From NCBI GenBank assembly GCA_014925825.1, contig JACGCK010000037.1, positions 124,001-188,000 on the forward strand: a DNA stretch of 64,000 nt, written 5' to 3'. The notes below the pieces were generated by a model, which saw only the letters and a program-made list of their open reading frames with translations, was not told where the DNA came from and searched no databases. The DNA comes from Pholiota molesta. Its lineage: Eukaryota; Basidiomycota; Agaricomycetes; Agaricales; Strophariaceae. A program made the position numbers and the translations under genes. How positions within the stretch are numbered: the first letter of the stretch is position 1; each line of letters starts with the position of its first letter. Shown here in pieces: positions 10,991 to 19,303 of this stretch.

Positions 10991-12814
10991 TCAATAGTGA
11001 TGAGAAAAAATGCCAAGAACGCAATCAGAACCTCCTTCCGCCAACAACCCCGCACCCCCAAGCCCCAAGTTCAGCCCCAGCAGCGAGCTAGGCGTCTGCA
11101 CCTGCTGTTGGTGCTGGTGCTGGTGCAGCTCGGCCTGCTCCTTCTCCGAGCCCCATTCACGTTCACGTTCGCCCCCGCGCTCCGGGCCAGGCCGCCCGCG
11201 CACGCCCGAGTGCAAAGTGAACTGCGACGGGTCCTGTAGCGCCCACCCACCCGGCGATGTCGCATTTCCGCCGCCTCCAGATTCGGCGCGAGAGCGGTAT
11301 GACAGCGCCGGCGAAATGGGGCTGCGGCGCGCAGTGGAAGCAGCCGCATCCGGCGCGGGCATCGACGCAGAAACAGAGGCGGCGGAGGAGGCGGAGGAGA
11401 ACGAGGACGAGCGCACGGCGCGGAACGTCGGCGAGGCGGCGATTTGGAGCAGGAGGGACGCCGCGGACTCGTCCTCGGCCGTGCGGTTCGCAGCATGCGC
11501 CCTCCCACCGGCGCTCGCAGCGCTGCTGGTGCTGGTACTGGTTCCGACGTTGGCGCCATTGCTCACCATCGCCGCCGTAGCCACCGGCCCGAGGCTGAGC
11601 AGCGGCGGCTGCCCATGCGCATTGCGTACAGGCACGAAGTGGGCAGAAGCAGGTGGAGAGGGGAGGTACGCGTTCGACCCCGGGCCGGGGCCCCCTTTGT
11701 CACTCGTACCTGCACCCGGCGCTCCTGAACTATTGCCGCCAACTGACGACGATGCAGCGAGAAGCTGCGGGTCGATGATAGGGTCGAGCGGGTGGAGCCA
11801 GGACGAGATCGACGGGAGGCGGTCGACGTGACTCTGGGCCGTGGGCACGGGGACGGAGAGCGGGACGGGCGCTGAGGGTATGGAAGGGGAGCCGGTATTA
11901 GCGGGCGAGGAGATAGGAGCGTGCGGGGCGTTGGCGTTGGTGTTGTGGGAGCGACGAGGGATTTTCGCGGGCCGCAGTGATGAGGCAGGGGAACGTTCAC
12001 GCGGGGTATCGCGCTCGTCGTTATCGTCGTTGTCTGTAGTATATGGGTCATCGCTCGGTGACAGGGCCCGCTTCCGTTTCTTGGTTTGATGTTGGCGCCG
12101 AGCTTTTTCTAATCGTCCGTTACAAGTGGGGCAAGTAGGGGGGCGAGACTCTTGAGGACTTGGTAGGCAGGCAGGTACAGCTTTGATAGCAGTCGTAGCG
12201 GCACCGTCCTCGAGGGTAGCGACTCGTTTGAGCAGGTCCTGCAGGAATGATACGGTGCGGATGAGGATCTCGAGCTTGAACTCTTTCTCCTTCTCTTCTT
12301 TCTTCCCCTTGGGTTTAGGTGCGGTTGTCGTAGAGCTGTTCTTACTCTTCTTCACAGGCCCGCCGTCTTCGTAATCGCCGTCTTCATCATTATCGTCCTC
12401 GTCATCTTCATCACCATTGCGTTGCTCACGCGACCCTGCCGCAGAATCAGTGGGCTGCTGCTGGCCGTAATTGACGGGTACGAGCTGCTTCAGCGCTGCA
12501 AGCGCGTCGTTGATCTTCGTTCGGCGTGCCTTCTCGATGATGGAGTGGTTTAGCCGGCGCTGTGCCTCGCGTGCCGTACGAGAAAGCGGACCAGGCTTGC
12601 GCCCGCGTTTTGCAGGTGGCGGGGGAGGCTCGGCGGGGTCTGAGGCTGTGGTGGTTGCCCGTGGGGTGTACGGCTTCATAGGCATGATAGGCCGAGGTGC
12701 GACTGACGTGGAAGATTGCGGGGCTTCTTGGGCGGAAGAAGGGGGAGCGGCACGCTTGGCGCGTCTTGGGGGGTTTACACTGGCTGCGTAAGGACCCTTG
12801 TGCGTCTCGGGCAT
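10991..12814 (-). CDS. bHLH transcription factor with long acidic loop
   Basis: 607-residue intronless nuclear DNA-binding protein. The basic region and helix 1 lie at about residues 80-112 (AQRRLNHSIIEKARRTKIND); His90, Glu94 and Arg98 match the H-E-R pattern that reads CACGTG-type E-boxes. Helix 2 lies at about 178-203 (KLEILIRTVSFLQDLLKRV). Between them is an unusually long loop of about 65 residues with an acidic run (DEDDEDDNDEDGDYEDG) and a lysine-rich run. A CPTCNGRLEK motif follows near residue 225. The rest is disordered and rich in Ser, Pro and Ala. ATG at 12814 is the first in frame. Target genes cannot be deduced. The gene sits between the two arms of the inverted repeat. Long ORFs on the opposite strand are shadows of its GC-rich codon use. 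Confidence 0.9.
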   Translation of the reverse strand: MPETHKGPYAASVNPPRRAKRAAPPSSAQEAPQSSTSVAPRPIMPMKPYTPRATTTASDPAEPPPPPAKRGRKPGPLSRTAREAQRRLNHSIIEKARRTKINDALAALKQLVPVNYGQQQPTDSAAGSREQRNGDEDDEDDNDEDGDYEDGGPVKKSKNSSTTTAPKPKGKKEEKEKEFKLEILIRTVSFLQDLLKRVATLEDGAATTAIKAVPACLPSPQESRPPTCPTCNGRLEKARRQHQTKKRKRALSPSDDPYTTDNDDNDERDTPRERSPASSLRPAKIPRRSHNTNANAPHAPISSPANTGSPSIPSAPVPLSVPVPTAQSHVDRLPSISSWLHPLDPIIDPQLLAASSSVGGNSSGAPGAGTSDKGGPGPGSNAYLPSPPASAHFVPVRNAHGQPPLLSLGPVATAAMVSNGANVGTSTSTSSAASAGGRAHAANRTAEDESAASLLLQIAASPTFRAVRSSSFSSASSAASVSASMPAPDAAASTARRSPISPALSYRSRAESGGGGNATSPGGWALQDPSQFTLHSGVRGRPGPERGGEREREWGSEKEQAELHQHQHQQQVQTPSSLLGLNLGLGGAGLLAEGGSDCVLGIFSHHY

Positions 12815-13724
12815 GGACTTGGGGTGAACAAGTAGATGGGAAGAAGGAAGAGGGGTTGGCTTGGAGGATCCCTACTTGAGGTGTCTAGCAGTATGATAAC
12901 CGATACCTTCATTGGATTTGCTATCGTCGCGGCAATGCTCGTGTGCACAAGAAACGTGCCAGAATTATTTCCTTGCACACGACCTGGAGTAGTCGATTCT
13001 GATTGGCCAGTCACACACACACGTTCGCCAGCCAAATTCGCTGTCGTCAGCTGCATTTAGGATGTGAGTACCGGGTCAGATGTGGACAAGTTATTATCAT
13101 GGTGCGGCTTTTCTTTGTTTAGAGCGGCTCACAACCCGTCGGCCTCCATAGTTTAGATAAGGTTTGTCGTGTGAGCAAGAAACACTGGACACGTTTCTCG
13201 CTGAGCAGCTCCATACCCTTGCATACCCAGCCGCTTAAGCGATGAACATGCTTGTCCTAAGAAATCAACAGAGAAATGTTAGAACGGAATAAGACAGAAA
13301 ATCAAGTTATCTGTGGTCATGAAGAGACTTCGCACCGTCGCTTTCTCCCATCCCCGTCAATGGTCATTTGCTGGCCGTTGTTGTCAATGATGTAAATGAT
13401 GCAAAAGAGTTCAATCGTCGAATAGTTATTACTTGGAGGAGAACAGCCTTGAGTTATTAGTATAGATCAACTTCGACGTTGATTTGGAAGTTAAAACAAA
13501 GTTAAAACATCGGAAGTGTTGAGGTGAAGGAGCGGCGTGATGGCAAATTGGGGTATCTGGTTACATAATCAATCAAATTTATCTTATCTTATCTGATGTG
13601 ATGTGATGTGTCGTGTCCTTCAGCACATATCTACAGCCAGCGGTCCAGACAACTACCACATAGTCTGTAAAAAGTAGCAGCATAGAAATAGATACACAAG
13701 CGGGATCTTTAATATTATTTTTTA
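12815..13724. other. Upstream region of the bHLH gene
   Basis: About 0.9 kb with no recognised gene. It should hold the bHLH promoter (minus strand). A tandem TCTTATCTTATCTGATGTGATGTGATGTGTCG stretch lies around 13578-13612. Confidence 0.55.
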
Positions 13725-14480
13725 CCGTTATTATCCAAGAGCCAAAATGAATAGGGAAATGGAACGGTGTAAAGGGTCTGATTCCGTTGTAAGTCATCTT
13801 CATGGTACTCTATCGGTACACACGCGAAAATCGTTAACCAGGCCAAATGTATTGAGCAATATATGGAGAAATGAGTTAGAAATAGGGGAATATTAATTAT
13901 CCTCAATAGTAATTTCATTGGTGCGCTAATCTAACTGGAGATTGACCTGTATGTATGTCTTGGAGAATTACACGAAGTGTCTTCCCAATTTGCACAGGGC
14001 CAGGCTGATCATAAAGAAGCATACTTACAGTGAGTTGTAGACGCATTTTGTGGTCTGCGTATTGCACTAATCATACACAAAGAACCATTCCGCCTTACAG
14101 GAATATCTCGAAACTTGATCTTCATGGATCTCAACAAACATACGTGGAATCTCAAGTCTATGTTAATCCCATGACGTTAAGATCTGGAGAGGATCAGCCA
14201 CAAATAGGCAACAAGTCGTAATGCCGCCTCCTCAATCTGCAAATCGCAGACAAGTCGGATCAATCATCTATCTATGGAATTTAACACCCATGTCCGGTCT
14301 CGACGGAAGTGATGTCGAGTACTAGGCCATGATTCTCGTACATTTATGTTTTCGAGCAAAGAATCAGAGTTTCTATCCGAATTGACAACTGGTAAACGGC
14401 GTCAGCGATTGCGCTGCGAGTGTCGGGGACGGTGCGTTTTCTGAAGCGTCTTTCGGTGATCTGTGGCTCGACTGGAATTC

Positions 14481-14604
14481 AATAAAAAGGGCTAGTTGAA
14501 TGCCATACTTCTTCAGTTTCAAAGCTTCATCCACTTGAGCAGGTATGTCTTCAAAGCATTATTCTACGCGTCATTTGCTACTCTAACGTCTTCACCTTTT
14601 TCAG
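14481..14604 (+). promoter_or_regulatory. Copy 2 core promoter and 5' UTR intron
   Basis: A weaker TATA-like element (AATAAAAAGG, 14481-14490) sits where copies 1 and 3 have TATAAAA. The leader intron runs about 14543-14604 (donor GTATGT, acceptor TTTTTCAG). The shared TTTCAAAGCTTCATCCACTTGA block precedes the intron. The TATA change may lower expression of this copy. Confidence 0.6.
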
Positions 14605-14635
14605 TTTGTAGCAAACCACAAAACTATCAGCCACA

Positions 14636-14986
14636 ATGAAATTCTTCGCCGCCCTCTTCGCCATCGCCGTTGCACCTTTGGCGCTCGCCGCACCAGCCAC
14701 TGCCGGCACCTTCTCCGTCGCCGGCTACAGCTCGGGCTCCTGCTCGACCTCCAGCAGCCTCGTCGAGACCATTGCCGGAACCCAAGTCAACTCCGGGACA
14801 TGCTTTTCCCTCGCCTCCCCAATGGCGTCCTTCAACGTTATCATGAACGGCGGGTGCAGTGTCACCACTTTCTACTTCGACAGCGCGTGCTCCAATGCAT
14901 ACGGAACCGATGACGGAAGTCCTTGGGCTGCTGGGTGCCAGACCTTTGCGGCTGGTTCCATGGGATCGTTCAAGGTCACCTGTTAA
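14636..14986 (+). CDS. Small secreted cysteine-rich protein, copy 2
   Basis: 116 residues, intronless, with signal peptide (about 1-18) and the same six cysteines as copy 1. It differs from copy 1 in the signal peptide (LFAIAVAP) and at TQVNSG, and from copy 3 at residues 3 and near 69-78 (FNVIMNGGCSVTTF versus FNVVMNGGCSVTSF). It is the coding end of the right inverted-repeat arm, so it and copy 1 point outward from the bHLH gene. Start ATG 14636 is preceded by the shared ACTATCAGCCACA leader. Function unknown; secreted location is inferred from the signal peptide. Confidence 0.88.
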   Translation: MKFFAALFAIAVAPLALAAPATAGTFSVAGYSSGSCSTSSSLVETIAGTQVNSGTCFSLASPMASFNVIMNGGCSVTTFYFDSACSNAYGTDDGSPWAAGCQTFAAGSMGSFKVTC

Positions 14987-14988
14987 AT

Positions 14989-16490
14989 AATTATCAGATT
15001 GTATACCAATATCATTTGTGTCGAATAGTAGAAAACATATATAGGAAAAGGTGTATCATCTTTACGAAGTGCACTGTTCATTGTCAACAAAACTTGAAGC
15101 ATGGATTGCGCGGTTTTTATATCTCTGTTAAAAAGCAATAGAAAGCCACGTAGAAAATTCTCTGTATTTTTAAGAGCGTACCAAAAGCCTCTCTATGGGA
15201 AGATACAAATTTACAAGTAGCTTGCTAGCAGTGAATGTTGCCGCCTCGCTTTCGCACTGCGCAGGCCAAAGCGAATCCTGCGAGTGACATTTACCTGATG
15301 GGACGCGCATTTAATCTCGCCTTGAAACTAGGAACTTGTTCTGCGATATGTTTATTTTGAACTGAAGCTCGGAAGCTCCTTTGCTTTTGAAATTTGTAGG
15401 CTTTAAGCCTTCGTGTCAGATGGCGATATTACCTGGTGTTTTCTCATTCGAAGGCCTACTTCCCAACAAAGTTGCATTGGACTGGATTGAATTTGTGAAG
15501 CAAAAATTTCCCTCGCCTCCCAATGCAGAGACTCTTATGGCTATTCAATTGTTCCAGACCGTCAAAATCTAATTGACGCTTGTGGACGCATCCCCAACTC
15601 GATTAGCTTCATGACCGTGCCTTATACACAAACACAAGTTGAACTGAATTGATGGGTGCAGTGTGATAGAAAACTACAGGTCATATGCTCGCATGCTCAA
15701 AGCCATAATACATGGGCCAAGACTCGAAAGAGGTAGTTGACAGTGTTTTTTACCGGCGTCAAAGGCGACCGAGATTGACCAGTGAACGGCATTTGTTTGG
15801 AAGCTCGGCTGTGTGTGACGCGTTGGCTTTTGCCATGTTCGGACGAATTCTATGGTCAGAAGACAGAATTACCTCCGTGGTATCTTAAAGATCGGCGAAA
15901 GGCCACACTGTTTCCGACATATTGAATGAAAGTTTGAGACACCTCAGTTGTCGGAGGTGATTTGCTAAATTCTGAATTTGGTAGGTGATGTTTGATTGAT
16001 TGGTATTTTGAGATATTGTATGTATAGACAAGCAAAAATCAGGTTTCTGATTCCGATGTTGCTGAAGCCAGAAGTGCAATCCTCCGTTTATCTATTAAAT
16101 ATGCATCATTCTGTTCAATATGCAGAAAATACAATTTGCAGACATACGAGAATCGTCAAGGATGTTCTTTCCTGGTTATCCGAACATAATACATCAGTAA
16201 TACCCAAGACCGCATTAACCTGCTTACCTGGCGTGTCTCCGAGACGGTATATGCGATCTTTGTCCATCTCAGTCTAGACAACATACGTTATTCTTATGTC
16301 GTTCACGTCGGGAGAGTTAAAAATAGCCGATCGACTGTGTGCCGTTGCGCCTAAGTACTCCGCCAATTGGAGAAGTAAGAACATTCATTCAGATCCGGCG
16401 CTGACGGAAATACATGGGGATGACCCTCGCGAACATTTGTTGTGGCACTGGAGGACTTACAGATGTTCGTTTTCGAAAATCTCGTGAATT
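14989..16490. other. Intergenic, no gene recognised
   Basis: About 1.5 kb between copies 2 and 3. The short ORF at 15381-15572 has no recognised motif and is not called. The homology with the promoters of copies 1 and 2 begins at about 16490 (TTGAATTGACAAG). Confidence 0.55.
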
Positions 16491-16590
16491 TGAATTGACA
16501 AGTTGTGAACGGCCTCCGAAATCGTACCGAGACTGTCGGCGCAGTTTCTGAGGCGTCCTTTCTTCTGTGGCTGGATTCGACGGTCGAAAA

Positions 16591-16715
16591 ATCTATAAAA
16601 TGTGTCAGTTACTCTTGCTATTTCCTCAGTTCCAAAGCTACCTTCGCTTAAGCAAGTAGGTCTTCAGCTTCACCACTCTAGTTGATGCATATTCTGAGCA
16701 TTACACCATTCGCAG
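16591..16715 (+). promoter_or_regulatory. Copy 3 core promoter and 5' UTR intron
   Basis: TATA box ATCTATAAAATG at 16591-16601 and a 60-base leader intron at about 16656-16715 (GTAGGT to CGCAG). Conserved upstream blocks shared with copies 1 and 2 include AATTGACAAG, CGGCG..G.TTTCTGAGGCGTC and CCTCAGTTCCAAAGCT. Confidence 0.65.
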
Positions 16716-16758
16716 CTCATCAAGGTCTTTGTAACAAACCACAAATCTATCAGCCACA

Positions 16759-17109
16759 ATGAAGTCTTTCGCCGCCCTTTTGGCCATCGCCGTTGCACCT
16801 TTGGCGCTCGCCGCACCCGCCACTGCCGGCACCTTCTCCGTCGCCGGCTATAGCTCGGGCTCCTGCTCGACCTCCAGCAGCCTCGTCGAGACCATTGCCG
16901 GAACCCAAGTCAACTCCGGGACATGCTTCTCCCTCGCCTCCCCAATGGCGTCCTTCAATGTTGTCATGAACGGCGGGTGTAGCGTCACCTCTTTCTACTT
17001 CGACAGCGCGTGCTCCAATGCATACGGATCCGACGACGGAAGTCCTTGGGCTGCTGGGTGCCAGACCTTTGCGGCTGGCTCGATGGGATCTTTCAAGGTC
17101 ACCTGTTAA
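16759..17109 (+). CDS. Small secreted cysteine-rich protein, copy 3
   Basis: 116 residues, intronless, signal peptide MKSFAALLAIAVAPLALA, six cysteines at the same positions as the two other copies and C-terminal Cys. It lies in direct orientation 1.8 kb downstream of copy 2, outside the inverted repeat, so the family arose by at least two duplications. Differences are few and largely conservative, which suggests recent duplication, gene conversion or constraint. Function unknown. Confidence 0.88.
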   Translation: MKSFAALLAIAVAPLALAAPATAGTFSVAGYSSGSCSTSSSLVETIAGTQVNSGTCFSLASPMASFNVVMNGGCSVTSFYFDSACSNAYGSDDGSPWAAGCQTFAAGSMGSFKVTC

Positions 17110-17562
17110 ACATAGCAAACCAAAGACACCGCTTTTCTCAGTGGCTATTAGTACCTACAAACCAAGAATGCGCCCTCTTAAATTGTATTGCATTTATGTC
17201 GAATAAATGAAAATTCTAAATGTACGAACAGAATATTGTGAACCTCTATCATCGGGATGTTTTTCGAAGAACGTCAATCCAGAATAGTTGTATTCATTGA
17301 CCATTGATTTTTCTTATCGAAACAATCCTCAACTTGATGTACTTCGCATGGAAATCTTGTGAAAATCTAATCTCGAGTTGAGCGGCGCAACTTGCCGGCG
17401 GCTTTGCTACGAAACCGGCAGATACCGAACAAAGTTCGCGTGCCGCTGATTCGTCGCTTCGAAACTCACCAAGAACTTCGTATGTGCCTACCACTTTCAT
17501 CTCGATGACTTTGCGGTCCATCGTTGCCTGAAAACCCGTCTATTCAAATTCTTATTTGAGCT

Positions 17563-18838
17563 ATGGATCCACCTGCGACAATGCCAACTGAACATGAATC
17601 CGCTCGATTCGACGACCTCAATTTCACTGTACATGAATACCACCATTCGACCTATTTACCAAGTCGTACATCTCAAACCGCAATTGTCAACGAAGCGTAT
17701 CAACTTCTCAAAGGTGTTATCTCTGGATACATCAAATGGACTAGCAGAGCCACCGGTTTCCCTACTCTCAAGACCACTGGCTCCAGTCTGTCGTTGACTT
17801 CATCTCGACGTCTACTCGACCTAACATCCTAAGTAGGCAATTGTTTTACGTTGGTCCAAAGGCCTCCTGCCTTCGAAATTGCCGTGAAAGGAGAGCGAAT
17901 AGACAAGGAATGGGGGTCAGCTCTGACTGAGGACGAGATATTCGAGCTGAGCGATTTAGAGGATTTCGTCGGAACTGATTTGACTTATCTGCTGGAGCGC
18001 AAGCAAAAGCGGACCAAACCGGATTTAGAGGAGTCCAACGACGAAGAAGTCGGAAATTCGCACTTAATGGAGGAACAGGCTTCCAAGAAAAGGAAACTTA
18101 ATTTGGCGCCGTTGTATTATCTGATACCTCAGGTGCGTCTTCAAGCTAGTTTGCATAGCATGTCTCGCTAATGCTATCTTATTCTTCGCTCAACAGCCAC
18201 ATATGCTTCCCTCACCTTTTCTTCCATCCGAACCTCCCCTAGTATATGCGAAATTTTCTAGTGCTGAACCGCGTTTCGTGTCTCCGTATTCAAGCTTGTC
18301 TCTATCTGATGACGCTCGTGTGGCCTGGCTAATTCCCATTCGTGGTGTGCTTCCCTGGGATGATTGCTCCTCGGCTACCCTTCTAGAAGATGACTTCGAT
18401 TATCCTTCCATCCCTTTCGATGGCTACAATACACAAATCTTGTGGACTTCTGAATTACTGCTCAGATTTTGGGATTTCCTCCGCGATTTACGAACATCCG
18501 GTACCGTAGGGTCTCTGGGTATTTCATTTCACGCATCCCAGAACAGTCAACGTGCCAGGGCCATGCTCGCGAACCATAAGCTGCCACCCTTCTCTACCCC
18601 ACTTCCCACATTGACATCAAACTCAGTTCCTGGTTCGGCGGGGCCCCGCACCACGTTGCTCGCATCAGATCATATCAAGGTTTATCACGACCTGAGAAGA
18701 AGGCTCCATCTTCGACAATTGTTAGATGAATGGCATTCGGTGAGAACTGGACATCTGCAACAGGTACAGGTCGCCGTCTTGAAGCACGCTCGATTAGTGC
18801 TCCTTGACGAGGCCTCACAAGCTATTCTTGTGCTGTGA
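17563..18838 (+). CDS. Conserved-looking agaricomycete hypothetical protein, frame-disrupted
   Basis: Unknown protein, probably soluble. Exon 2 (from about 18196) carries WLIPIRGVLPWDDCSSA, SELLLRFWDFLRDLR and a tail with IKVYHDLRRRLHLRQLLDEW followed by LKHARLVLLDEAS. I recall similar layouts in agaricomycete hypothetical proteins but cannot name a domain. A normal intron (about 18132-18195) joins YYLIPQ to PHML. Upstream, the frame starting at ATG 17563 reaches an in-frame TAA at 17830. Between about 17757 and 17860 the neighbouring frame gives better protein (HWLQSVVDFISTSTRP, FYVGP), after which the first frame resumes (PPAFEIAVKGERI). Two opposite one-base shifts, at TTT 17757-17759 and AAA 17858-17860, would explain this: sequence error or a decaying gene. 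Confidence 0.5.
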
Positions 18839-19303
18839 TGTGCCCTCCAACGCAATTCCTCCAAATTACAACTTTATCGCATTCGTGATACAACCGCCCG
18901 GACCTTGGACTACTTTGCGCTCACACGCACCTTGGTTGTCCACAGGTTGTCCAAAGACTCCTGTTTGGTCTCAGTTAATCTCCTCCCTTTCCCACTCTTT
19001 GCTTCTTTCTTGATCACAAGACCGACAACGATACTCGCCTATAGTACCCGCCAATGTCGGTGGATGTCGGTCTCCATACTCCTGCATAGTTCAATTACAC
19101 ATCGCCTAAAAATAGCTGGTTACCCCATGCTATGCAAGGATATGCCCTGGATATGCACCTTGCCGGACTCCGATGCCAATATTCATTTTGCCTTCGCTTC
19201 GATCTCTATCCGATGACGAAGGAGTATATATGACCATCGATATCAGAATGCTGTCGATACCACCTTCCCCCATCTGCGCCCCCCCACTGTCGCGAAGCGC
19301 AGC
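18839..19303. other. Intergenic region
   Basis: About 460 bases between the unknown gene and the MFS transporter; contains the transporter promoter. No gene recognised. Confidence 0.5.

Larger units (their letters stand above)
13725..14988 (-). repeat. Right arm of ~1.3 kb inverted repeat
   Basis: Reverse-complement counterpart of 8560-9850, ending at the stop codon of small-secreted-protein copy 2; homology stops at the coding end because the 3' flanks of the copies differ. It carries the gene, its promoter and ~0.7 kb further upstream. Confidence 0.85.

Noticed and set aside
11010..11831. Long plus-strand ORF of 273 residues opposite the bHLH gene
   Set aside because: It lies wholly within the bHLH coding region on the other strand and is low-complexity; it is a by-product of GC-rich codon use.
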